Counted from the first letter of the stretch, positions 54,976-63,512 are shown. The stretch is DNA of 64,000 nucleotides from Planctomycetaceae bacterium (GCA_027487775.1 JAIYCY010000010.1:1-64000), one strand, 5' to 3'. Translations and numbers: made by a program. Notes: generated by a model from the letters alone, not told the origin.

Positions 54976-56358
54976 ATGCGACGGATCGTATCGATGCTAG
55001 CGATGTCGGTGGTGGGTTGGCTTGGCCTGGGTTTTGGCGCGACGGCGTCAGCGCAGCGCGTCACGCCGGAGGTCCGCGGGACCTGGCTCACCACGACCGC
55101 CAACACCGCGCTCTCGTCACCCGACAAGACCGCCGAGACCATGAAGCGTCTTCGCGCGATCGGGCTGAACGTGGTCTATGTCGAATGCTGGAAGAACGGT
55201 TTCACCGAATATCCAAGTCCGACGATGGAAAGACTGATCGGCGTGCCGATGCGCATCAACAACACTCCGCCCGAGTTGCAGCGGGACCTGTTAGGCGAAG
55301 CGGTCATTGAGGCGCATCGCAATGAGCTGCTCGCGATCGCGTGGCTCGAATACGGCTTTATGGCTGCGTTCAAGGACTCCGAGCACGAGTTCCGCAAATT
55401 CGCTCGGGAAAAGGGATGGCTCAGCCTCGCGCGCGACGGCGCGGAGGTTGGCAAGATCAACAGCTTCGTCTGGCTCAATCCGTTTCATCCGGAGGTTCAG
55501 CAGTTCCTCATCGACATCACGCTCGATGCGGTGCGTCGGTATGACCTTGACGGGATTCAGCTTGATGATCGGATCGCGCTTCCGGTTGATCTGGGCTACG
55601 ACGAATACACGCGCAAGCTCTATCGCGCCGAGACCGGCCGCGAGGTGCCCGATGATTTCCGCGACCCCGAATGGATGAAATGGCGGGCCGACAAAATCAG
55701 CGAATACAGCCTGCGTTATGTCACGGAGATTCGACAGGCGAATCCCGACTTGATTCTGAGTGTTTCGCCTGCGCCGTTTCCATGGAGCTATGAGAACTAC
55801 CTGTGCGACTGGATGAAGTGGACGCAATGGTGCTACTGCGGCGGAAAGCGTTGGGACGAATACATCCCGCAGACCTATCGCATGGACGGCCCGCGCACGA
55901 TCGCGAGCATCGACGAGCAGGTCGCCCAGATCGGGGAGAACAAGCACGAACTGATCGCCGGCGTGCGCATTGTCGGAGACGGGCCGGACATCACCTGGTC
56001 GGACCTGAAGATGGTGCTCGACCACTGCCGCGAGTTGAAGATCGGCGGGGTCTGTTTCTGGTTCAGCCGCGGGGTTCTGGACCTGTACGAGAAGGAACTG
56101 ACCGCCTATTACGATGTCGCCAACCTCGGACATGCACGACATCCGGCACGCACACGTGACTGGCGTGCCCGGCCGATCGTCGCCACCAAAACCGACGGCG
56201 TCTTCCGCGCGAATGTCACGCAGGGCAATCGCTACCGCGTCATCGTCAAGCGCAACGGGCAATGGTCGGAGTCGACCAGCCTTGATCTAAAGCCCGGCGT
56301 CCACGCTTTCGTTGAAGAGGCGGATGAACTGGAACTCTTGGTCGATCGAAGGCGATGA
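54976..56358 (+). CDS. Secreted GHL10-family glycoside hydrolase-like protein, tandem paralogue without sorting tail
   Basis: The 460-aa product has a signal peptide (1-26, ending ASA) and the same GHL10 barrel as its neighbour: PEVRGTWLTTT, IGLNVVYVECW, RYDLDGIQLDDRI, LSVSPAPFPWSYENY. AAGGGAG lies 9 nt before ATG 54976. It lacks the dockerin-like pair and PEP-CTERM tail, so it should be secreted free rather than surface-bound. It starts 48 bp after the first, likely co-transcribed. The two cores look alike across their length, indicating tandem duplication followed by gain or loss of the anchor module. Confidence 0.88.
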   Translation: MRRIVSMLAMSVVGWLGLGFGATASAQRVTPEVRGTWLTTTANTALSSPDKTAETMKRLRAIGLNVVYVECWKNGFTEYPSPTMERLIGVPMRINNTPPELQRDLLGEAVIEAHRNELLAIAWLEYGFMAAFKDSEHEFRKFAREKGWLSLARDGAEVGKINSFVWLNPFHPEVQQFLIDITLDAVRRYDLDGIQLDDRIALPVDLGYDEYTRKLYRAETGREVPDDFRDPEWMKWRADKISEYSLRYVTEIRQANPDLILSVSPAPFPWSYENYLCDWMKWTQWCYCGGKRWDEYIPQTYRMDGPRTIASIDEQVAQIGENKHELIAGVRIVGDGPDITWSDLKMVLDHCRELKIGGVCFWFSRGVLDLYEKELTAYYDVANLGHARHPARTRDWRARPIVATKTDGVFRANVTQGNRYRVIVKRNGQWSESTSLDLKPGVHAFVEEADELELLVDRRR

Positions 56359-56390
56359 TGCGGCCCAGATGCGATTGCAGCACAGCCGCT

Positions 56391-56517
56391 CCGTCCGGCG
56401 TGCGCGAACACCGTTAGGCGTGCGCGAACGATCCGTTAGGCGTGCGCGAACGATCCGCCCGGCGTGCGCCGGCACTCCGTTAGGCGTGCGCCGGCGCTCC
56501 GTCAGGCGTGCGCTGGG
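56391..56517. repeat. 22-bp tandem repeat of about six units at a gene end
   Basis: Units of the CCGTTAGGCGTGCGCGAACG type begin at 56391, 56411, 56433, 56455, 56477 and 56499; the two at 56411 and 56433 are identical over 22 bp. The last unit forms the 3' end of the minus-strand PAS-GAF-REC gene (stop at 56502). Confidence 0.85.
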
Positions 56518-58253
56518 CTCTCTTCGCGAGCGCGGATCGCGGCGCGGACTTCGTTGATCAGGTGTTCTGCCCGGAACGGCTTAAAGAGGACGGCGGCAAG
56601 CCCTTCCTGGCTGGCGCGGACGATCGTGTGTCCGGGGTCGTAACCGAAGCCCGTCATCAGAATCACCGGCGGCCGCTGTTCCAGCTTTTGCGTGGCGGCG
56701 AAGACCTCGTATCCCGTTCGATCGGGCATGCGAATGTCGCTGAGAATCAGATCGAACACCTGCCTGCCGAGAAGTTCGATCGCGGCATTGCCACAGTCGG
56801 CGACGGTCACATCCGCCTGATAGCGACGCAAGAGCGCGCCGATGGTTTGCCGGATGTTCGGCTCGTCATCGACCACGAGAATCCTGCGCCCGCCAAGAAT
56901 CGGACACCGAACCGCCGGCGTCTCACTGAGTTGTCGCGCCCCCAGCACGGTCGTGTTGGTCCCCTTCTGAACCTGTTGCAGACTTGTTCGGATGATCGTG
57001 AGGTTCGAGAGGATCTGATCCACTCGATCGCGCAGAGGCTCATTGCCGATGAAGTCTTCGAGCAGATCGCGGGCGTCAAGTTCGATGTCGTTGAGAGGCC
57101 CTTCAAGTTCGACGATCACACTGTCGGCCACGCGTGTGCTGACCTCAACGCGCTCGCGGACGAGCAGATCCAGCGTCGAGAGCGCCATGGCGATGTATCG
57201 CCCGAAAATCTCCGCAAACTGCCGATCATCCTCGGTGAATGCGGCGAGTTGTGTCGATTCGACGTTGAAGATGCCTACGACGCGATCCATCGACATCAAA
57301 GGCACGGTCAGCGAGCTCTTGGCGTGATCGAGTCCGGTCACGTAGCGGGGATCTCGTTGAACGTCCGAGCAGATGTAGCTGCGCCCGCTCGCTGCGACGA
57401 AGCCGCTGATGCCGTTGTTCTCGGTGCTGGCGAAGAGTTCGATGTTCAGCGCTTCGGGAGGTAGCCCACTGCTCATGACCAGTTCGAGTCGGTTGCTCGT
57501 GCGATCGAGTAGCCGAATGGCGAAATGGTCGAAATGCATGAGCTGCTTGGCAAAGCCGATGATCTTTTCTTCAAGCAGCCGCAGACGTTGTTGCGCGTGC
57601 AGTCCGCGAAGCGATTCGGCGTCGAGGCGCATCAGCTCGCGCCCGGCACGGTCGATGGCGTCGATCTTTTGTTGTAACCGACGTGTCGCCGTCGCATCCC
57701 AGACGACCGCGACGACCTGCACGACCTGTCCGTTGGGAGTCAGCACGGGGCTGATCATCAACTCGAGGTGTTGTTGAGACTCTTCGATAGGCACAAAGCA
57801 TCGGCGGCAACGGGTGGATTGACCCTGCACGATTTGCGCCGTGGGGAGCGATAGGAAAAACGCGATCGCCTCTTGGCAGGCCTTGCGGACATGTTCTCGC
57901 ACCGGCTCGGGCCAGGCGAGCAGGCGTTTGTTCATAAAACCCGGACGGCCTTCGGCATCGACCACACAGACGCCTTCGCCGATGGTGTTGAGGATCAGGC
58001 CCGCCTGCTGCGTGACGAGCGCGCGTTCGAGCGGCAGAAAATCTCCCGCATCGCTGAGCACACCGGCAAAGTCATCTTTTCGAAGCGCGGCGATGGCTTC
58101 ATCCAGCGTCGACGCCATGACGACATCAAAATGATCCGCCAGGGCAAAGCTGATTTGTTTCTGCGTGTCAACACTGTCACGCAGCGCCCTGCGCGGTTCG
58201 GCGGGCGGTTCGGGATGCGGGGCTACCACCAGCACTTTAGGCCGGTCCGACAC
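56502..58253 (-). CDS. PAS-GAF-REC signalling protein without a kinase domain
   Basis: The GTG-initiated 583-aa protein has an N-terminal pseudo-receiver (about 1-80), a PAS domain (about 85-190; TIGEGVCVVDAEGRPGFMN), a coiled coil, a GAF domain (about 225-365), a second helical segment and a C-terminal receiver (about 455-575) with Asp506 in LILSDIRMPDRTGYE and Lys in VLFKPF. There is no histidine kinase ATPase, so it needs an external phosphodonor. It is separated from the SpoIIE phosphatase by the epimerase gene. Confidence 0.83.
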   Translation of the reverse strand: MSDRPKVLVVAPHPEPPAEPRRALRDSVDTQKQISFALADHFDVVMASTLDEAIAALRKDDFAGVLSDAGDFLPLERALVTQQAGLILNTIGEGVCVVDAEGRPGFMNKRLLAWPEPVREHVRKACQEAIAFFLSLPTAQIVQGQSTRCRRCFVPIEESQQHLELMISPVLTPNGQVVQVVAVVWDATATRRLQQKIDAIDRAGRELMRLDAESLRGLHAQQRLRLLEEKIIGFAKQLMHFDHFAIRLLDRTSNRLELVMSSGLPPEALNIELFASTENNGISGFVAASGRSYICSDVQRDPRYVTGLDHAKSSLTVPLMSMDRVVGIFNVESTQLAAFTEDDRQFAEIFGRYIAMALSTLDLLVRERVEVSTRVADSVIVELEGPLNDIELDARDLLEDFIGNEPLRDRVDQILSNLTIIRTSLQQVQKGTNTTVLGARQLSETPAVRCPILGGRRILVVDDEPNIRQTIGALLRRYQADVTVADCGNAAIELLGRQVFDLILSDIRMPDRTGYEVFAATQKLEQRPPVILMTGFGYDPGHTIVRASQEGLAAVLFKPFRAEHLINEVRAAIRAREESPAHA

Positions 58254-58431
58254 GACGATCTCCTTCGTGCTTGGTTCGCAGATTTAGAGTCATCTCGTTG
58301 CCAAACCAACGTGAACTCTTTGCCAAATGTTATCCAATCGCTCGCGCGATTCACAAGGAAATTCTGCATTCGCAACGTCATTTCACGACGAATATCGACC
58401 GCATGCTCATCCATGAGACTATCGTGTGGAC

Positions 58432-59367
58432 ATGGGTCAATGTGTTTTGGTGAGCGGAGCGAGCGGATTTGTCGGACGTGCAGTCTGTCGCGCCTTGATC
58501 GAACGGGGCCATCGCGTGATGGCCCTCGTGAGGCGAATCGAATCCGCCCCGCCGGGCACGGAACCGCGCGTCGGGGACATTCTCGACCCTGCATCGCTCG
58601 ACCGCGCGACAGCCGGCGCGGAGTCAGTCATCCATCTCGTCGGGATCATCATGGAGGATCGACGCCGCGGCATCACGTTTGATCGTGTTCATGTCGAAGG
58701 CACGCGCATCATGCTCGACGCCACCCGCCGATCCAATGTCCGGAGATTCGTTCACATGTCCGCGCTTGGCACGCGCGAGAACGCTGTCGCGCGCTATCAC
58801 CAGACCAAATGGCAAGCCGAATGTCTCGTTCGGGAAAGTGCGCTCGACTTTACGATCTTTAGGCCCAGCCTGATTCATGGACCCGGCGGAGAGTTTACAA
58901 AAATGCTCGCCGACTGGTCGCGCATGCGCCGGGCGCCGTGGCTCTTCATGCCTTACTTCGGACGCGGACTTTTGGGCTTCGGCGGTGCGGGCCTGCTTCA
59001 GCCGATTCATGTTGATGATGTTGCACGATCGTTCGTTGACGCGATCGATGCAAACTCCGAAATCCATCGTACATCGGTCAATCAAACCATCGACCTCGCC
59101 GGCCCGGAACGCTTGACCTGGCCCGAGCTTCACCGCACCGCCAGCCGTGCGATCGTCGGTCGAAGGCGGCTGGTCCTTCCGCTGCCGGTCTGGTGGGCGC
59201 GCATCCTCACTTCGATTATTCCCGAGCACATTCTGGGCACGAATCGCAGTCAGGTTGAGATGAGCCAGGAAGACAACACCGCCGACTTCGATGCGGTCGT
59301 TCGTGCCATCGGATTTCGCCCGCGCGATTTTTCAACCTCGATCGCAGAGTACGCCAAGTCGCTTTGA
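58432..59367 (+). CDS. NAD(P)-binding epimerase-like protein (NDUFA9/complex-I-associated SDR type)
   Basis: ATG 58432 (GTG two codons earlier is an alternative) starts a 311-aa extended SDR with VSGASGFVGRAVCRAL, VGDILDP, IHLVGIIMED, FVHMSALGT, YHQTKWQAECLV (Tyr-x-x-x-Lys) and IFRPSLIHGPG. The sequence pattern matches atypical SDRs of the NDUFA9-like group, which bind NADPH but often lack epimerase activity. Role unknown. Neighbours are signalling genes and give no clue. Confidence 0.85.
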   Translation: MGQCVLVSGASGFVGRAVCRALIERGHRVMALVRRIESAPPGTEPRVGDILDPASLDRATAGAESVIHLVGIIMEDRRRGITFDRVHVEGTRIMLDATRRSNVRRFVHMSALGTRENAVARYHQTKWQAECLVRESALDFTIFRPSLIHGPGGEFTKMLADWSRMRRAPWLFMPYFGRGLLGFGGAGLLQPIHVDDVARSFVDAIDANSEIHRTSVNQTIDLAGPERLTWPELHRTASRAIVGRRRLVLPLPVWWARILTSIIPEHILGTNRSQVEMSQEDNTADFDAVVRAIGFRPRDFSTSIAEYAKSL

Positions 59368-59408
59368 GCGGCGTCTCTGTGTGCGTCCGTGTTCGCCCGT
59401 GGCATTGA

Positions 59409-59455
59409 CACGCTCACACGCTCTCACGCTCTCACGCTGACGCGCTCACGCGTTG
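59409..59455. repeat. 8-bp CTCACGCT tandem repeats between convergent genes
   Basis: CTCACGCT and close variants are repeated several times in the 94-bp gap between the convergent epimerase and phosphatase genes. No U-tract terminator is seen. Confidence 0.5.
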
Positions 59456-59461
59456 ACGAGT

Positions 59462-60826
59462 TCATGGATCAAACGTCGCCACCAAGAGCGTCTGATCGTC
59501 CCGTGGGGCGGTGTACCCGGAGTATTCCTGCACCGCCCGCACGATGCGATCGACCACTTGATCGGGCGCGTGCGACACTTGCGAACAGGCCCGACCGATC
59601 GATTCATCGAGTCGATCGATGCCGAACAGTTCGTCTGATTTCGCGCGGGCTTCGGTGATGCCATCGGTGTAAAGCACAAGCACATCGCCCGGCGAGAAGA
59701 CGAAGGAGGCATCTTCAAAGACTTCGTCGTCAATGATGCCCAGGGGCAGATGCCGATGAGCGTTCAGAGCGACGATACTGCCGTCGTTGCGATACACGCG
59801 CGGCGGATTGTGCCCGGCGCTGCAGTAGACGAGGCTTCGTGTCTTTGAATCGTACACGCCGTAAAAAGCTGTCACGAACATGCCCTTGTGCGTGTATCGG
59901 CGCGAAAGCCGCTGGTTGAGAAACGTCATCAGCGACGCTGGCGGATCGGGTGTGGTCGCGCCGTTGTGCGCGATCGCGTGCGTCACCGCCATCATCACGG
60001 CCGCGGGGGTGCCGTGACCACTCACATCTGCAATCAACACGCCAAATCTTCCATCCCCAAGATCAAAGCAATCGTAGTAATCCCCGCCGGCATGATGCGA
60101 CGTCTGGTAGTAACTCGAAAGCCGCACGCCCGGAATCGGTGGCAGCGACTCGGGCAAGAGCGACTTCTGAATATCACTGACCGCCTGCAGTTCCCGATCC
60201 ACGAGCGCGTAGGCCTGTCGCAACTCATCCGTCAGCACAAGATTCTTCGTCGCACGGCTGAATAGGTTGGAGCTCCACACCATCATGGGCAGGACGCGTG
60301 GATCAAACGCCCGCGCCTGTCGAGACAGTCGAACGACCATGTTCACACACACGCCGTTCTCGAATTGTGGAATCGCCTGCAACGATCGATAGCCGGCCAG
60401 ATGCTCGTAAGCCGGGTCGGTCGTGGAAATGTCCAGATCATCGACCGTCCGCGCGACCTCGCCGTAGATGAGTTGTCCGAGAAAGCCCCGATCAAGGAGC
60501 GGGAGTTCGTCGCGTTGTTTCCACGGGTTGACTTCGCGTCCCTGATCTTCCCAGAGCTGGCTTCGCGTGATGCGATACCAGGGCGAGAGCAGGTCGCGCC
60601 GTGACAGCGCGATGTAACCGTCGGAGGGATGAATGCGGTCGATCCAGTCCGAATAGATTCGGACGAGCATTTGCGGCTCAGATTGACGTGAGACGTCCCG
60701 CATCATTTGATGCATGTACTGGAGTTGAACCTCGACGGGCCATTGGTCGAACGGACCCGGTGGCGTATTGGGCAGATCGATCGGATCGCGGGCAACGGAT
60801 GTATCGTCGGGCGTTTGGGCATCCAT
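59462..60826 (-). CDS. SpoIIE/RsbU-type PP2C phosphatase with GAF-like sensor
   Basis: The 454-aa protein has an N-terminal GAF-like sensor (about 30-190) and a coiled coil, then the SpoIIE/RsbU phosphatase domain (about 225-454) with metal-binding GGDYYDCF, VLIADVSGHGTPAA, AGHNPP and the final RDDQTLLVATFD. It should dephosphorylate an anti-sigma antagonist or similar Ser-phosphorylated protein in a partner-switching pathway. Its partners (anti-sigma factor, STAS protein) are not in the window. Confidence 0.9.
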   Translation of the reverse strand: MDAQTPDDTSVARDPIDLPNTPPGPFDQWPVEVQLQYMHQMMRDVSRQSEPQMLVRIYSDWIDRIHPSDGYIALSRRDLLSPWYRITRSQLWEDQGREVNPWKQRDELPLLDRGFLGQLIYGEVARTVDDLDISTTDPAYEHLAGYRSLQAIPQFENGVCVNMVVRLSRQARAFDPRVLPMMVWSSNLFSRATKNLVLTDELRQAYALVDRELQAVSDIQKSLLPESLPPIPGVRLSSYYQTSHHAGGDYYDCFDLGDGRFGVLIADVSGHGTPAAVMMAVTHAIAHNGATTPDPPASLMTFLNQRLSRRYTHKGMFVTAFYGVYDSKTRSLVYCSAGHNPPRVYRNDGSIVALNAHRHLPLGIIDDEVFEDASFVFSPGDVLVLYTDGITEARAKSDELFGIDRLDESIGRACSQVSHAPDQVVDRIVRAVQEYSGYTAPRDDQTLLVATFDP

Positions 60827-60971
60827 GGTTGCCCTGAGTGTAGGTCTACGAGGTCAAAACACCGCTACGCGCGTCAGGGGAACACCAACTTGACGCGCGA
60901 AAGGTCGAATTGCTGTCGCGAAGCATGGTTTGATTCGACCGAATTTGATCGACGTGCGATAAGATCGAATC

Positions 60972-61205
60972 GTGAGAACTCTGCGGTTCCTGCCTCTTGC
61001 CTTCATTGCCGGCCAGCACGGCTTTCTGCTCTTTGCGCCATATTTGGCCGTCGTGCTGGCGACGCTTCATGTGCATCGGAGCCGCAAGCTTTCTCGGACC
61101 GTCGCCGAGCGACGACTTCGTTCATCGCTCGAAGGTCAAGCCCCATTGATGCCGATGGCGAGCACCATCGCCGGTCCGCTCGCCTCGACCGATCCGGCTG
61201 CTTGA
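60972..61205 (+). CDS. Small hydrophobic protein
   Basis: GTG 60972 gives 77 aa: a membrane helix (about 6-30; LPLAFIAGQHGFLLFAPYLAVVL), then a basic helical segment and a small Ala/Pro tail. TAAGAT 6 nt upstream of the GTG could be a -10 box for a leaderless message. No family recognised; could be a spurious reading frame. Confidence 0.4.
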   Translation: MRTLRFLPLAFIAGQHGFLLFAPYLAVVLATLHVHRSRKLSRTVAERRLRSSLEGQAPLMPMASTIAGPLASTDPAA

Positions 61206-61222
61206 ATAGCACCCACGCCCAT

Positions 61223-61675
61223 ATGTCGAATTCGCCCGGCTCAGAACCACGTCAGGTGCCCGTCGATCTCATCCTCGACCTGAGGCATCGCGTTCTCAGG
61301 CCCGGTCTGCCCTTCGAATCCGCGCGATTCGACGGCGATCTCGAGATCAACACCGCTCACTTTGCCTGCTTTGACCCCGCGGGCGCGGTCATCGGATGCG
61401 CGACCGTCATCGAACGAAGCTGGGAAGGAGCGTTCTGGCAGCTCCGCGGGATGGCTGTCGACCCGAACGCCAGAAAAACTGGGATCGGGCGACTCTTGGT
61501 CATGAAGATCGAAGACCACATCAGGCAGCGGGCCGATCCAGCGTCCAGCCTCTGGTGCAACGCACGCCTGCCCGCAAGCCCTTTCTATATGAAATGCGGC
61601 TGGGTCGTCCGCTCCGACGTCTTCGACATCCCCACCGCCGGCCCGCACGTCAAAATGACGCGTCACCTGGACTGA
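61223..61675 (+). CDS. GNAT-family N-acetyltransferase
   Basis: From ATG 61223 the product is 150 aa with the GNAT motif A around WQLRGMAVDPNARKTGIGRLLVMKIE, strand 4 FACFDPAGAVIGCATV and the C-terminal YMKCGWVVRSDVF, close to YjcF-like acetyltransferases. Length is normal for the family. It acetylates an amine substrate with acetyl-CoA, unknown. It begins 17 bp after the small hydrophobic gene. Confidence 0.87.
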   Translation: MSNSPGSEPRQVPVDLILDLRHRVLRPGLPFESARFDGDLEINTAHFACFDPAGAVIGCATVIERSWEGAFWQLRGMAVDPNARKTGIGRLLVMKIEDHIRQRADPASSLWCNARLPASPFYMKCGWVVRSDVFDIPTAGPHVKMTRHLD

Positions 61676-61716
61676 TGTGCGATTTTCTGGGTCTGCTTCG
61701 AGAACGGTCGGACAAC

Positions 61717-61764
61717 ATCCATCGACAGTCGAATCCATCGACAGCCGAATCCATCGACAGCCGA
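61717..61764. repeat. Three 16-bp tandem repeats
   Basis: ATCCATCGACAGYCGA occurs at 61717, 61733 and 61749, starting 42 bp after the GNAT gene stop. Confidence 0.85.
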
Positions 61765-62254
61765 CACGATTCAACCAAAAGACGCCCGATTCGCTGTTGC
61801 TGTTGCCCAAGAAACAGCCCGGCGACTGGCGAAAGCGTGTCCATTTACCCCAACTTCACCCGAAATGGCGCTCCCATCCGACCGATCGGGTGGATTGGAC
61901 GTGACTACATTCGTTCAAGGTTATCCATTTTCACAGCAAAGGCCTGTAGGTCGGATAAAAAATTCTTTGGCCATCTTGGCTTTGACCCGAACGATCTCGC
62001 TCCGGGCGGGTCAGAGGCCTGAAGACCTACATAAAGCTGCTGGAAGCTCGCGCATTCTTTACGCAATCTTCAAGTGATCGATTTCTTTAATCGTTTATTT
62101 GAAGAGCATTATGGACACATCGCAGCATGAAGCTATATGAAATATTCTACTGCGCATGACAAGGCGTAGCATCCCTCCAGTCTCCGAACCGACCGGAAAT
62201 GGATTCGATACATCCTGCGCAAAACGGGGCAGTTTAGATGCAGTACTATTTATC
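61765..62254. other. Gene-poor region with lower GC
   Basis: No convincing gene was found. GC drops visibly between about 62040 and 62270. A nested hairpin lies at 62068-62104: outer arms CTTCAA/TTGAAG and inner CGATT/AATCG. Confidence 0.5.
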
Positions 62255-62282
62255 TTGACTCGACTTACGATCGGAATACAGT
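62255..62282 (+). promoter_or_regulatory. Possible promoter TTGACT-N16-TACAGT
   Basis: TTGACT (62255-62260), 16-nt spacer, TACAGT (62277-62282). It lies just upstream of a hairpin-rich stretch and 337 nt before the PEP-CTERM gene. Confidence 0.35.
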
Positions 62283-62288
62283 ACCGCT

Positions 62289-62537
62289 CGTGACAACCGC
62301 TTGGGAAGGCGGCTCACAGCATGTCAATGCCGGTGCCCAACCGCACCAAAGCAAATCCAAAGTGTGTCCTGAGGGCCACACACGCCGAGTCGGAATACTC
62401 GGCGGCAAGTTGAAGGAGAAGAGAGTATTGGATCCTGCGCCCGATAGATTGCTTTTGCAATTGCAATCACATTCAAGAGGCGCAGTGGAGGTACGCCGGT
62501 TCAGTGACGCTTGTTCTTCGCAATCGACCTGATTCAT
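62289..62537 (+). ncRNA. Candidate structured RNA or long 5' leader
   Basis: Many local stems: CCGC/GCGG (62297-62312), GTGTG/CACAC (62362-62381), a perfect CGCCGAGT-6 nt-ACTCGGCG (62383-62404) and GATTGC/GCAATC (62447-62468). An open frame from GTG 62290 (80 codons) has unremarkable composition and no ribosome-binding site. Not matched to any known RNA family by eye. Confidence 0.25.
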
Positions 62538-62569
62538 CCCACGCTTCCGGGTCCTAACCCGCCCCGGAA
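62538..62569 (+). promoter_or_regulatory. Conserved 32-nt leader element, copy 1
   Basis: Identical over 32 nt to 63481-63512. TTCCGGG (62545-62551) can pair with CCCGGAA (62563-62569), or alternatively CGGGT (62548-62552) with ACCCG (62557-62561); the two stems exclude each other. It ends 50 nt before ATG 62620. Confidence 0.6.
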
Positions 62570-62619
62570 ACGCTTTTCGCCAACCGTTTACTACTTACTC
62601 CGGAAAGGGAGAGTTTCTC

Positions 62620-63468
62620 ATGCGTCTCGCTTCTTCGATCCTCGCCGTTGCAGCTGTTGCTGCCTTCGCCGTCCCGACCTTCGCCGCCGGTCAGCGCACG
62701 ACCAGCGCCGATCACTTCAACCCCGGTGCTCCCAGCGTCGCCTCCCCGACGCTCGCGGTTGAGTCCGGTTCGCTCACGCTCCCCACCGTTGCCGAAAGTG
62801 CAACGGTCAGCGGCCTCAACACCACGATGCGCAACCTTCCCCGCACGCAACAGCAATACATCAATTCAGCGCAGCTCTCCTCGATCACCTCGCCTGTCTT
62901 CATCACCGGCATCCAGTTCCGACTCGCTCTGGGTGAAAACTGGCGTCCGGCCGGCTACGTCGGTGCCTCGTGGCCCAATGTCGCGATCAACTTCCCCGCC
63001 TACAACATCACGCTCGGCGCTGCAACGACCAGCCTCGATAGCGACGGTGAGTACCTGACATCAGCCAACAGCTTCGCTGCAACTCAGACCGGTGCAACCG
63101 CAGTTCGTAGTGGGCCCCTTAGCATTACCGCGGGTGCATTCCTCGCGGATGGGGGCACGTCCGGCGTGCACAGCTGGGGTCCGGTGATCGACTTCGATAC
63201 CGACTACGTCTACACCCCCGGCACCTCGCTGGTCACAACTTTCAGCCTCCAAGGCTACACCGGCGGTGCAGCACAGGCCTTCTTCGCCTCGACCGGCTAC
63301 GCCGCTGATGCTCAGGATGCCATCTTCGCCAGCACCTTCGGTGCAACCAACTCCACAGGCTGGAACGATGTCGTGATCGTTAACTACCTCACGGCACCCA
63401 TCCCCGAGCCCGCCACCCTCGGCGCTCTCGCCGCGGTCGGCCTGGTCGCCCTCCGTCGTCGCAAGTAA
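62620..63468 (+). CDS. PEP-CTERM secreted protein
   Basis: The 282-aa product has a signal peptide MRLASSILAVAAVAAFAVPTFAA, a beta-rich middle with few charged residues, and the PEP-CTERM tail IPEPATLGALAAVGLVALRRRK. The tail is typical of exosortase-sorted proteins. GGGAGAG lies about 8 nt upstream of the ATG. The next gene has an almost identical signal peptide and leader, so they are tandem paralogues at least at the 5' end. The function of the middle region is unknown. Confidence 0.85.
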   Translation: MRLASSILAVAAVAAFAVPTFAAGQRTTSADHFNPGAPSVASPTLAVESGSLTLPTVAESATVSGLNTTMRNLPRTQQQYINSAQLSSITSPVFITGIQFRLALGENWRPAGYVGASWPNVAINFPAYNITLGAATTSLDSDGEYLTSANSFAATQTGATAVRSGPLSITAGAFLADGGTSGVHSWGPVIDFDTDYVYTPGTSLVTTFSLQGYTGGAAQAFFASTGYAADAQDAIFASTFGATNSTGWNDVVIVNYLTAPIPEPATLGALAAVGLVALRRRK

Positions 63469-63480
63469 TCCCCTGTAAAC

Positions 63481-63512
63481 CCCACGCTTCCGGGTCCTAA
63501 CCCGCCCCGGAA
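63481..63512 (+). promoter_or_regulatory. Conserved 32-nt leader element, copy 2
   Basis: Identical to 62538-62569 and 48 nt before ATG 63561; it starts 12 nt after the upstream stop codon, so it could also serve as part of an intergenic hairpin between the two PEP-CTERM genes. Confidence 0.6.

Noticed and set aside
61676-62022. Several plus- and minus-strand frames after the GNAT gene
   Set aside because: They are short, Arg/Ser-rich and overlap the 16-bp tandem repeat.
62290-62532. 80-codon open frame (GTG start)
   Set aside because: No ribosome-binding site, no domain, and the DNA is better explained by RNA hairpins; not ruled out.
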